A stretch of 64,000 nt of DNA, taken from Nitzschia sp. DOCU1 (taxonomy: Eukaryota > Bacillariophyta > Bacillariophyceae > Bacillariales > Bacillariaceae). The notes under the pieces are model-generated. The model saw only the letters and a list, made by a program, of their open reading frames with translations, was not told the DNA's origin and did not search any database. Where the stretch lies: contig OX595998.1 in NCBI GenBank assembly GCA_951394045.1, positions 1,426,001 to 1,490,000 of the forward strand, in the 5' to 3' direction. Every line of letters starts with the position of its first letter. Positions within the stretch are counted from its first letter, which is position 1. The translations under genes and the position numbers were made by a program. Positions 39,661-49,216 of this stretch are shown piece after piece.

Positions 39661-40254
39661 CTATTGTTCCTCCTCCTCTTCTTCTTCATATTCTTCCTCT
39701 TCACCGTCGTCGTCGACAGCAAGGTTGTTCACTTCCTCTACAATCTCTTCAACAACTTCCTCCACTTGCTCTTCCTCCTCCTCTTCCTCGCGCCCAGGTG
39801 CAGGTCCACCACCACCAAACAGCGACCTCGCCATGTCAAAGTTAGTGTTAGACTTGATCTGGTTGCGTCCAGTCTCCTTCCACTTTTGGTCACGCGAGTG
39901 TTGGGCCTTTCGAACCGCCATTTCACCATCCTCTTCTTGCGTAACGTCCTTCAACTTGCTCTTGGTGTCACGTTGTGCAGCCTTGTAGTTTTGAACTTGG
40001 GTCGCCTTTTCTTTGCGTTCCAAAAAGGTCCCGTCTTGATCGATGCGGCCCTTGTAGTTCCATTCTTCGGCCTTGGTCTGTCGAACTTTTGCCTCTGTAT
40101 CTTTCTACAATACAAAGAATAAATAGTGTAATGAGTGGCGGGTTGCGTCAACGTGGCGTTGACCCTGCCTATGGCAGTTTCATAAAAGCCGCATTGGACT
40201 TGGTTGTCTGACCTTTTTCTTGGTCTGGCCAAGCCCGAACATTAATTCCGCCAT
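39661..40254 (-). CDS. Small acidic-tailed protein, two exons
   Basis: Exon 1 (40213-40254) encodes 14 residues starting Met-Ala-Glu-Leu-Met-Phe-Gly-Leu-Gly-Gln-Thr. The intron 40105-40212 (108 nt) joins in phase 0 to exon 2 (39661-40104), making 161 residues. Lys-rich N-terminal helices, with Trp-Asn-Tyr-Lys-Gly-Arg-Ile-Asp and a Lys-Trp-Lys-Glu-Thr-Gly motif, are followed by a long Glu tail. No domain is recognised. The composition suggests a nucleic-acid- or histone-binding accessory protein, but that is only inferred from charge. The plus-strand ORFs across the Glu codons are shadows. Confidence 0.65.
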
Positions 40255-40691
40255 GGTTTATGTTGAATGTCGTCAATCAGAAGTAAAGGAACTACGTCAA
40301 TGACAGGTTAAATGTGGACCCTGGTTCGGCGTTCGATCGTAGGATGCCGAAAGACGACAAAGGAAGCAAGGATGAAAGAAGCCTCGTTCTCGGAGGGACA
40401 TTCTGCAAAAGATCGCGGTCATTCCGTTTTTTTTTTGCCGGTGAGTTGCATTCGAAGGGGTCGTCCAAACCAATCATATGGGTCCAAAATTTCTGGTGTA
40501 TGTAGTAGTGAGTTATCGCCACTAACAAAACTGAGAATGAGTACCAGCTCTACGATCCATCAGCCCCCCACCACGAGTGGCATGACTAGACATTGATTCT
40601 AGGTAGTAGAAACGATGTATGCTAACTCTTGCTCCCTCCAAGCTCATAGATAGCGTATATTTCAACAAAAGGACGACGACCCCTCAGGCAG
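40255..40691. other. Intergenic region
   Basis: Short overlapping ORFs only; no gene is seen. A T-run lies near 40428-40436. Confidence 0.5.
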
Positions 40692-41291
40692 TTACTTTGA
40701 GGCATAGTAAGCCTTGATATCTTCGTTTTCGGAAATCATCTTCGCAGTCGCAGTAATACCGGGGTACTTGTCAAAGAAGTTGGTGTCAATGTGGGTCCAA
40801 TCACCGCTTGCAATCGATGCCACTAGGGTTTTGACTCCAATGTCGGCAATGGATGGCTTTTTCGTGAATCCAATTCCACCGTTTCGTTGGATCGCCTCCT
40901 CAAAGAAAGTTGCATACTTGGTCAGAGTCGTTGCTTGATATTCTTCGCGCAACTTTTTGAATTCTTCGGGATCCGAAGACTTTGGGGCTTTGGCCATGAC
41001 CTCATTGAGACTGTCCAGCATTTCGTCAACGACCAATGCCTCAAGGGGATCTTCTGGGTACCACCCAGCCAAACGACCCGCATATCGAGCCAAAGCAACG
41101 GACTGACAGTGGCTGACACCATCGATTTTCAAGACCGGTACACTTCCTAGTGGCGTGGTGGGCTTGATCCCCGGCCAGTCGGCTCCTGCGAAACGAGTAT
41201 CTTTCCAATCGGCCTTGGCGATGGTCAAGCAAATCCGAACCATCTCGGCGCGTCCGGCACCGTCAAAGTAGAGAAGTTCGTGACTAGGCAT
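40692..41291 (-). CDS. Glutathione S-transferase, sigma-like
   Basis: The 199-residue protein has the canonical two-domain GST layout. The thioredoxin-like N-terminal domain has the catalytic Tyr in Leu-Leu-Tyr-Phe (residue 8), then Gly-Ala-Gly-Arg-Ala-Glu-Met-Val-Arg, the cis-Pro in Gly-Ser-Val-Pro-Val-Leu, and the glutathione-binding Gln-Ser in His-Cys-Gln-Ser-Val-Ala. The all-helical C-terminal domain contains Pro-Ser-Ile-Ala-Asp-Ile-Gly, the usual N-capping box. The size and the N-terminal Tyr point to the sigma/alpha/mu side of the family. It conjugates glutathione to electrophiles or isomerises lipid-derived substrates. No targeting sequence is present, so it is presumably cytosolic. 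Confidence 0.93.
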   Translation of the reverse strand: MPSHELLYFDGAGRAEMVRICLTIAKADWKDTRFAGADWPGIKPTTPLGSVPVLKIDGVSHCQSVALARYAGRLAGWYPEDPLEALVVDEMLDSLNEVMAKAPKSSDPEEFKKLREEYQATTLTKYATFFEEAIQRNGGIGFTKKPSIADIGVKTLVASIASGDWTHIDTNFFDKYPGITATAKMISENEDIKAYYASK

Positions 41292-41708
41292 TTCGGTTAG
41301 ACTAAGATATTATGATGGCAAAAGTTGGATGGGGTTGTCTTTGCTTGGGAAGTCGTCTTTTTCAGCAATGGCGGTATCCACATTGCAGCACGAGCAGGAT
41401 TCCCACCGATACTGTAGTCTTTTCCTTGTGTTTGAATCCTGCGAATTCTGTCGACTTCCCTCGAACCGAAGGGAGCCCGCCCGGCGCGCGCTAATGATCG
41501 ACTATCTGGACCCGAATTGAAACGTCCTGCTATGATGCTAGACAACGGGGGCACTCATTGAGGCTTCGTAGGTAGTCTTGTCGTTGCTACTAATGGACTG
41601 TAAATCGGCGTAGGCGTGACTTCTACTCTAACATCATTGATCCACAATGGGAGTCTATAACTACTCTTGCTTTGCTAGTGTGCCGCAACGAAGTAGAATA
41701 CCAAGCTC
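41292..41708. other. Intergenic region
   Basis: The upstream region of the GST gene and the downstream flank of the hydrolase gene. Short ORFs only. Confidence 0.5.
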
Positions 41709-43580
41709 TCACAGCCCCGTCACCCCAATGCTACCAATTACGAGCATTATACACCAGCACACAGATGAGACGCTGCTTGCTATTGACGATGCCGAAGATG
41801 GTGGTAGCATGTTGTTGTCCATAGGAGCCGCGGTTGGCTCGCCGCCCACATTTACAGCACCGCATGATTGGTTGTTGGTATTATGCAAGTCTTCAATTTT
41901 GTAGTTTGCCAACTCGCCCGCGGAAAGAACCGCCGTTTGAACCACTTGCAAAAAGCAAGCTTCTCCAGCAGCGATATGACTTCCCGTAATGCCACCGACT
42001 TGACTCAAGTACTTTGGATTGGCCGTCAGGTTTGGCAAATTTCCCGCTACTACAATTTCATCGTCGGGCGATTGGCAAAACTCGACGGGATAATCCACTT
42101 GCGTTTCCAACAAGCTAGTCAAGTCATTGTCCACCAAGGCTTGACAAAGCAAATCCATTTCCAACTCTTGCAGTGCGGCAGTTGAAAGCGATACACACGC
42201 GTTTTCTCGGGCGGCAGCGACAAAGTCGGCTCGAAACATATCCAATACATTGGTAGATGGAGCAATCAACGATTGTATGAGCTCCCAAAGATATTCCGCA
42301 TCATCATCCGCCGTCACCTCACCATCAGTACCCGGCATCAAGGATTCCAGTAGAACATCTCGTATCGTATCGTTCGCCAAAACAAGTTGTTTCGAATTGT
42401 AATTGGCCAAATTGGGATACGTGGACGAATACGACACGCCCAACAAAGCAAAGATAGCAGAGCCTTGTTCGATTGGAAACTTATCTGCATCGATACCTTG
42501 TGCAATGCCCAACATGGCTTCGGACGCCACCTTGTAAGGACCGGCCCCGGATTGCACTCGGATGATTTCCACGCCCGCATTTCGTCTCAAGGCTTCAGCC
42601 ACCACGACACTTGAATATCCACCTTCACTATATCCAGTCACAATCGCAGCATTACCCAAGGCCGAACAACCGTACGACCATTCGCTCACCAAAGTTTGAG
42701 CTTGGTACCAAAGCGGTACTGTCGATGTTTCGTATCCCTTGCGAATAATATAGGCCTTGTATTCCGATGAAGACACACCATAACCCATGGTGTGGGGTGA
42801 CAAAAATACGACTTGCTGCAAACTGGCCATGGCCATGTAAAACCACAGAATCGGATTTGTATCCAGTCTTCCTAGCCACAATAAACTCGGAAATTGCTCC
42901 ACGCTCAGCCGGGTGCCCTGCGTGTAAATGTATCCCTTGTGCGTACCCGGGACTATAGTCGGAGCGTCTCCAGAGGCAGTAGTGGGAATTAACAAAAGTC
43001 CCGAATGTTCTTGATCGTATCCATAAATGCCATTGCCGCAATACTCTTGATGACTGGCTTGTTCCGATTCAGGAATACTGGTAGCGCATGATCCACAAAC
43101 TTGAACTACTTGAATACCCGATTTGAGCGGATCCACGAGTAGCGATTGAAGAAAGTATCGTTCGACACCAGAACCGCCTGGTATCAACGCATTGATCATG
43201 TCCGTCATGGTCGCTTTTAGGTCCTTCAGGGTGATTGTATCCAATACTTGGTTGCAGGGAATATCATTGGCTGAGGCGGGGACTGTGGTGTTCATGGCTG
43301 TCTCTTGGAGTCGGGAATGATGGCGAACATAGCCATGATCATCATATTTTTTGTTGCCTGATGATGGAGACAGGAGATCTCGTAGTGATTGTGTGGCTAA
43401 CACATGCTGATAGAATGGTTGCCAATCCGGGGAATTCACAAGATCCGGTATACTTTTACGAAGAACATCCAACTTGGGATCGAGCGCGGGGAGAGCGGAT
43501 GCTTGATGTCTCCAGCTTATCATCACCATAGAGAAGAGACACAAGCCCTTTAAAAGTCGTAGTGGTTGAAACAAAAGCAT
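41709..43580 (-). CDS. Secreted or membrane-anchored alpha/beta hydrolase, secretory-lipase-like
   Basis: I start it at ATG 43580 because this places a signal peptide first (Leu-Leu-Phe-Gln-Pro, then a hydrophobic core, ending Ala-Ser-Ala); 46 more codons are open upstream. The 623-residue protein has the nucleophile elbow Gly-Tyr-Ser-Glu-Gly-Gly near residue 316, a preceding Pro-His-Thr-Met-Gly-Tyr-Gly segment, and later Asp and His candidates (Ser-Pro-Asp-Asp-Glu-Ile and Gly-Ser-His-Ile-Ala). This resembles fungal-type secretory lipases and related esterases. The last 25 residues are hydrophobic after a Ser-rich stretch, so a GPI anchor or a C-terminal membrane helix is likely. The substrate is uncertain: lipid or other ester. 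Confidence 0.8.
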   Translation of the reverse strand: MLLFQPLRLLKGLCLFSMVMISWRHQASALPALDPKLDVLRKSIPDLVNSPDWQPFYQHVLATQSLRDLLSPSSGNKKYDDHGYVRHHSRLQETAMNTTVPASANDIPCNQVLDTITLKDLKATMTDMINALIPGGSGVERYFLQSLLVDPLKSGIQVVQVCGSCATSIPESEQASHQEYCGNGIYGYDQEHSGLLLIPTTASGDAPTIVPGTHKGYIYTQGTRLSVEQFPSLLWLGRLDTNPILWFYMAMASLQQVVFLSPHTMGYGVSSSEYKAYIIRKGYETSTVPLWYQAQTLVSEWSYGCSALGNAAIVTGYSEGGYSSVVVAEALRRNAGVEIIRVQSGAGPYKVASEAMLGIAQGIDADKFPIEQGSAIFALLGVSYSSTYPNLANYNSKQLVLANDTIRDVLLESLMPGTDGEVTADDDAEYLWELIQSLIAPSTNVLDMFRADFVAAARENACVSLSTAALQELEMDLLCQALVDNDLTSLLETQVDYPVEFCQSPDDEIVVAGNLPNLTANPKYLSQVGGITGSHIAAGEACFLQVVQTAVLSAGELANYKIEDLHNTNNQSCGAVNVGGEPTAAPMDNNMLPPSSASSIASSVSSVCWCIMLVIGSIGVTGL

Positions 43581-44339
43581 CGTGATAGGTACAAAGGAAC
43601 TGGATGCTTCAATTCGGGTATGCGAAGGCATCCGGAAGCACATCGAGATGCGGTGTCGTGAGAAAAAAGGAAGGTCGCGCATCGCGAAATCTCCACGGCA
43701 CGCGATCGCATTCGTCATTTTGGCGCGCCACGTTGAACGTTCGTCGTTTTGTGGGTCTGGGAGGGAGGCAGGATGACTGACTCGAAGGATTTAAAAATCA
43801 CCCCCAAAGTGGAAATTTGTAGCGCCGGTCAGACGCCCATCAATCAGGTCCTCGGAGTTATGATCTACTCTCAAACTCCGACTATCTATGTACTAGTAGA
43901 GACTACGGTACCGATTCGACTGGGAGCGGAGTTGGTGCTGGAAGAGTACACCAGCACTAATACAGACGAAAGTACTATCAGAAGGACCGCTGCCGAAAGT
44001 TGGTGAGGAGTTGGTGCTGGGAAAGAAGTACACCACCACCAGCAATAGTAGTAGCTAAGAAGAATGATACTACCAGCACAGACGAAGAACAAAGCCGACA
44101 TGGAGGACGAAGTTCTTCTTGTTGTTGGTAAGGACGACTCTCAGCACCACCAGCAGAAGCAGAACAACTCTTCCCTCATGTGAACTAGTAGTATGAGTAG
44201 TACCATGACTACATAATAGTAGTAGTACTAGTGGCCTTCTTGTTCTTGTTCTCCTGCTGATATCGTGCTGGGATCGTAGCATCGTATCGTTCGTTTCACG
44301 ACCATAGTCGATGGTGGTTGGTGGTGCTGCTGGTTGATC
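43581..44339. other. Intergenic region with triplet repeats
   Basis: No gene is supported. CAC/CAG and TAG-type triplet stretches occupy about 43960-44230, and a near-duplicate of GGAGTTGGTGCTGG lies at 43928 and 44007. Confidence 0.5.
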
Positions 44340-47300
44340 TCAAGTTACATTTATTTCGAGGAATATAGGTGAGCCAGGAGGGGGACCAAAGAGTTGGGTG
44401 TATCTGCGCGAGAGCTTTCTGGCTCTCACTTGCATGCCATTTTCTTCGTACAGTTGTATGGCTTTTGCCATGTTCAATCGTTTCGCGCTCTCTTCAGGAG
44501 CGTTTCCCGACTCAACCTGATACTCTGATAAGCGTTCATAAGCAAGGGCTTCACAGTTCTTGAAGCCCATGTCACGTGTCCGATCAATAGCGGCCCGGTA
44601 GCCTCGAGTCGCCACATCGTGGTCTTTCTTCATCGCCGCCACCTCAGCGTCAAGAAGCAATTTGTAGTGAACAACATTAGGGTTCCCCCTCTTCGCGTTC
44701 AAGTTTATCTTGCGAAGGAATTTTTGACGCAACGCCCGAAGCATTGATTGCACGCTTTTGCTCAATGCGGGATCTTTTGCATGTATAAACGATGCCATCG
44801 CGAAGTGGAAATACATCGTTGGAAGACCCGCGGCACCCGGGGAGTGCTTTTCGTAGAATCCTCGATCAAATTGGGTTTCTTCAACGAGGGCAAAGAAGCG
44901 ATCGTAGTCTCCTTGCCAAAACGATTCAACAAGGAGCCACCTAAAATGATGTACTTGGAAATGCTTTTCCTCAAGGTAGTCACCATATATTACTTGACGC
45001 ACTTCTTCGTCTACTTCATCGTCGGATAAAGTTCGAACAATGTCCCAAATCATCCAGATAAAAGCCGCTATCTTTTTTTGTTTCAACTGGTTCATCTGTG
45101 CAAAGTAAATACAACATTCGTTCGCAATGGATCCAAGATCTCGTCCACTTTGAAAGGCGAATTCAAGATAGCTGTATACACACCAACCACTTGTCTCCGT
45201 GTCGCCGATGTTAATGCCGGATCGGTAGCCCCGAAGTAGGCCTTTCACGCAGTCCACAAGCAGTAGCTGCCACGGTAAAACAAAATAGTAAGCTATGAAC
45301 AAGCAGCGAGGCTCAATTCGCCGCACGCCTTCGCGTTCACTAGACTCCAGCAGAGAAAGCCCCTCCTCCGCATACAGTTTCGCCCCTTGATAATCCCCAA
45401 GAATAACAAGCATGTAACCACCGGATATGATTGTAACGGCTGAGCAATCCGAGATTCCATAACTTGCGATAGATTGCAAACCCATCATTACGACGATGGG
45501 AATCAAGCCAGGCGATGCCTGTCTAAATACAACGGCAAGGTCGTTGACAAGTTCCTCCCTCCACTCCATCGCCTCATCTTTGATGGTTTCAGCACTGGCT
45601 AACCGTTTGAGGAGACGTCGTGACGTCAGTTTTAGCTTGAGCATGCTGATAAGAGTCCGGGAAGTAGCCCCTAATCCTCGTTTGGGAATTCGTAAGCCGA
45701 GTTCATGCAGTACTTTTGTGCAGAGAAGGCGCGAAATGTCCAACTTCGCTTGGGCACGGCAAGAGCGAATCATAGCGGTGTAGACCCGTCGCTTGTCCAA
45801 GAGCGGGAGATTTAACAAGAGAATTTGGTCACAGTATTCCTGCATCTTTTCGAAATGGCCAAGGCAGACTTCAGCTTCAGCGGCGGAAGAATAAAGATCT
45901 AAGCCGGTTTCTTGATTGGTTGACTCCCAAACGTCTGGTGGGAGTAAATCTATCCCTCGGCCAAGATAATGAGCCGCAAGCTCGAAGGCGGATATCTTAC
46001 AAGCCTTCTTCCCTGCCTTAAGGAGGACTTGGGCTGCTTGAATTCGTCTTGGGTCATCGGCTGCTAGCCATACGGAGTCCCCCAAAAGATTTGCTACGAT
46101 GAAAATGTGCTGATCCAGCTCCATGGGACCTAAACGGCTCAACAACACCTCACCCAATTGAAACTGGAGAGGCGTTCGTCGTGCAGGCTCGACAAGCGAG
46201 AGGGCGGCTTCTTGGATCTTATCGTGTTCCCAACAGAATAAGCCGTGTTTCAAAGCGCAGATGAACCCTGCTTGTTCGCATTCGATCAAGAAATCATCGG
46301 GCCCAAAGTTTTCCTCACGTTCCTCGTCGACATCCATAAGAATACCAAAACGCTCAAAGATCAACTGCAGGAAACTTCGGCTGAAGATCGCACCAAGTGA
46401 GGCTACTAGAGGAATCAAGGAACGAACACCCAACGACATTCCCCTGAGCCTAGCAGTCACCAAGTCGGCCACATTCTCGGTTGCAGAGGTCTCCGCCTTT
46501 ATCACGTCCACGTCCCAAGTCCACGTGGCCTCTTGACCGAGGGAGCTGGATATTGAACGAAGCAAGCCCCGTGCATGCAATAGACGGATGAATTGCTTGA
46601 CAAAAAAGGCATTGCCCATCGTCTTCTTGTGGACACACTCAGCTAAAGTTTGGACTTCTCCTCGGCCCATGTTCAAAAGATCCCCCAAAAGATCCGCGAT
46701 ATGATCCATTTCTAGATCTCCGATTTCAATTACATTAGATGAAAATCTTGGCGCACCTTCAATGGGAGCCAAGTCGGAGGACGACGGTCCTTCTCCTCCA
46801 CCACCAGCACCACCAATATCAGCCAGTGGTGTTTCAACGTCCCGAATGAATTTCGCTAGTGAATGACTCTCAGAAACGCCGTCTTTCCTATAGATTCCAA
46901 CGAGCATTATCGTGGATTGCTCAGAATCTGACAAAATGGCCTCCATTAGCTCCAGCGAAGATTGATCGGCCCACTGAAGGTCATCGAGGGTTAACACCAG
47001 CGATTCGGCGCACCAGGCGACAATCCGGATAAATGCCAGAAACGACCGAGTAAAGATATATTTGGACTCCAGATAACTCGACAAAGTGTTAGATGTTGCA
47101 TTGTTGCTGGGCTGGGGCATCTCTGATGCATTAGAGTCGCGATCATCATGTCGTTCTTCGTGTTCGCTCCTTTCTTGATCACCAGCAGGAGGGTGGAGAA
47201 TAAGTTGTAACTTCGGCACTACTGTTGTTGCTAGAACATGGGAAGAATCCCCGACGGCATCAAAGAGTTTTGCTTGCAAACTTTTAAATGCATCGGCGTA

Positions 47301-47987
47301 CTTTGGTTCGTATCGAAGTTCCAACAGCACTTGGCAGAGCTCATTGCAGGCAGCGGTGATGCCAGCATACGGTTCATCCCGCTGGAGCTGATCGAATTTT
47401 CCCGCGGCGAAGAGATTTGGAAGAACAGAACAGGTCTCCCCCTCCTCGGCCACTTCAACTGTCCCTTCAGAACGAATGCTTGCGTCTATCATACCACTGC
47501 CTGTTCGACTTATTGAGGCTCCGCCAGCCGCCCCAAGAACGGACTGCCGGAGATGGTGCGCTAAAGCCGATTTTCCAGCACCCGCCTCCCCAGCAATAAA
47601 AACCATTTGTCTCGACGTTTTGGAAGCTTCGAATATTTCCTCTAGCTTTTGTATTGATTCGTTGCGACCATATAAGCCGAGAGAAGTGAAGTTTAAGGGT
47701 TGGGTTGATGTTGCTGTTGGTGCTGTAAACAAACTAGATGATTCCAACTGCTGCTGTTCTTCTTGCTCCTCCTGGTCCGCATAGCGGGAAGACGAGCTTG
47801 ATAACGATTCAACAAACAGTGAACCGGATAATCCCCGAATGTGACGAAAACTACTAGTTGTTGTTGTCGGAGAAAAGTCTTCTAGTAGACCCCGGTCACC
47901 CGCCTGGATTATTTCGTTCGCATCGTGGTCAGCGTCAGAAAACGAATCACCTCTTTTTCTTGTTTTGTTGGGCAAAGCCCGTTTCAT
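44340..47987 (-). CDS. STAND/AAA_16 ATPase with helical repeats
   Basis: The 1215-residue intronless protein starts with about 100 disordered residues. A P-loop ATPase module of the AAA_16 (MalT/PknK-like STAND) type follows: Leu-Tyr-Gly-Arg-Asn-Glu (105-110), Walker A Gly-Glu-Ala-Gly-Ala-Gly-Lys-Ser (133-140), the Gly-Lys-Phe-Asp-Gln motif that marks this subfamily (near 215), and Walker B Leu-Val-Leu-Thr-Leu-Asp-Asp-Leu-Gln-Trp-Ala-Asp (near 340). A winged-helix-like region and a long TPR-like superhelix fill the rest. In bacteria and other algae this ATPase is usually flanked by a protein kinase, histidine kinase or cyclase; here both ends lack one. It is likely a signalling switch or scaffold driven by nucleotide state. 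Acts on unknown partners, without targeting or membrane segments. Confidence 0.85.
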   Translation of the reverse strand: MKRALPNKTRKRGDSFSDADHDANEIIQAGDRGLLEDFSPTTTTSSFRHIRGLSGSLFVESLSSSSSRYADQEEQEEQQQLESSSLFTAPTATSTQPLNFTSLGLYGRNESIQKLEEIFEASKTSRQMVFIAGEAGAGKSALAHHLRQSVLGAAGGASISRTGSGMIDASIRSEGTVEVAEEGETCSVLPNLFAAGKFDQLQRDEPYAGITAACNELCQVLLELRYEPKYADAFKSLQAKLFDAVGDSSHVLATTVVPKLQLILHPPAGDQERSEHEERHDDRDSNASEMPQPSNNATSNTLSSYLESKYIFTRSFLAFIRIVAWCAESLVLTLDDLQWADQSSLELMEAILSDSEQSTIMLVGIYRKDGVSESHSLAKFIRDVETPLADIGGAGGGGEGPSSSDLAPIEGAPRFSSNVIEIGDLEMDHIADLLGDLLNMGRGEVQTLAECVHKKTMGNAFFVKQFIRLLHARGLLRSISSSLGQEATWTWDVDVIKAETSATENVADLVTARLRGMSLGVRSLIPLVASLGAIFSRSFLQLIFERFGILMDVDEEREENFGPDDFLIECEQAGFICALKHGLFCWEHDKIQEAALSLVEPARRTPLQFQLGEVLLSRLGPMELDQHIFIVANLLGDSVWLAADDPRRIQAAQVLLKAGKKACKISAFELAAHYLGRGIDLLPPDVWESTNQETGLDLYSSAAEAEVCLGHFEKMQEYCDQILLLNLPLLDKRRVYTAMIRSCRAQAKLDISRLLCTKVLHELGLRIPKRGLGATSRTLISMLKLKLTSRRLLKRLASAETIKDEAMEWREELVNDLAVVFRQASPGLIPIVVMMGLQSIASYGISDCSAVTIISGGYMLVILGDYQGAKLYAEEGLSLLESSEREGVRRIEPRCLFIAYYFVLPWQLLLVDCVKGLLRGYRSGINIGDTETSGWCVYSYLEFAFQSGRDLGSIANECCIYFAQMNQLKQKKIAAFIWMIWDIVRTLSDDEVDEEVRQVIYGDYLEEKHFQVHHFRWLLVESFWQGDYDRFFALVEETQFDRGFYEKHSPGAAGLPTMYFHFAMASFIHAKDPALSKSVQSMLRALRQKFLRKINLNAKRGNPNVVHYKLLLDAEVAAMKKDHDVATRGYRAAIDRTRDMGFKNCEALAYERLSEYQVESGNAPEESAKRLNMAKAIQLYEENGMQVRARKLSRRYTQLFGPPPGSPIFLEINVT

Positions 47988-49216
47988 TCTACGAAAGCTT
48001 TGGTTACTTCTTCCGACGCGGTCATTAAAATGGATGAATTGCCAGAGGTGTTGTAGTTATCCTGCCTGAGGGGCTTTCCCAGCTACAAGAGACAAAGTCG
48101 AGGACCACCAAGTATTTTTGAGGTTGTGCTCAAATATGAGGCTGAGAGGAAGGAGCGTCGTTTGCATGTGGAGAGAGTCTTGGCCTGACCAGTCGACTGT
48201 ACCACCACATATACAAACGGTACCGGAGCTCGCGTATGCGTGTCTTTGGAGCTTGGACCGATTTAACGCTAAGCAGACTTTGAATCGTAGTATTACAAGT
48301 TCCATTAGCAACATAAATAAATGGTAGTCGGCCTCGCGCGCACGCACAGCTGACGCTAGCGCCCACAAATAATGCCCGCAGCTATGGGTCCCGACGCCTA
48401 AATAATGGCGCGCCGGGCCGCCACCGTGCGCGCACGCACAGCTGCAAGGGATTTTACACGAGCGCATCGCGACGAAATCCGATGACCATGGCGCAGCTTG
48501 TTGTTGTTCATATCCTTCAAACAAAAGTGATCTTAGACATCATCATATCTGGCGCCGTCGCAATATATTGTCCACAAGACCCTAGTAGAGCCTATACTGC
48601 GAGCGCGCAAGCCAAGTCCCTGTGGTTCGTGAGATACCGAAATTACTTGTTGGATCAAGAAATTGACTAGAATGAATAAACTATATTCGGCGCTCTATAG
48701 CAAAGTAAAGATACGTAGTAGAGTAAGATTTCGGTATGCATATCGTCAAAGTAATCTTTGGAGAGTGCATTGTAGGTATTAGCTTTCAATTTAGAGCATT
48801 ATAAGAGAAATTACACAAACTTTACTTTACAACACGGTGTATGGCGGTGACGTGGAGGGCATAATGGCTCCTTACTACAGTAGTAACACCCCTCATGACT
48901 GTAAATGTGATCCGGATGTCTTCCAGACGATGATTATGATTGGTTCAAATGATTAGTTGAGTTGTCGGGAGGGTTTTATTTTTACGCGTGGCACTACGGC
49001 ATCGGGACCCATAGCAGCTTCCCGCCTCTACAGAGTATATACCTACGATTATGCATACCAAGCTTTATTATACAAAAACGTATGTAACTTTGAATTCCCG
49101 AGATGGCCGCACCCACACCGCGAGAAAACTACCAAACCAAGATGAGGGTTGAAAATGACAGGAGTCATTTTTGTTAGGCAACGGAGTGCCAATAGCATTT
49201 TGGAGTGATTTCAACG
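47988..49216. other. Intergenic region
   Basis: No gene is supported; a 155-codon minus-strand ORF (48057-48524) has odd composition and no resemblance. Two direct copies of a 17-bp GC-rich word (48336-48352 and 48428-48444, starting GCGCGCACGCACAG) lie 92 bp apart, with AAATAATG twice between them. Confidence 0.5.

Noticed and set aside
39664..40122. Plus-strand ORF rich in Phe and Leu
   Set aside because: Antisense of the Glu-rich tail of the minus-strand gene.
48057..48524. 155-codon minus-strand ORF
   Set aside because: Cys/His/Trp composition looks random and it includes the GC-rich direct repeats.
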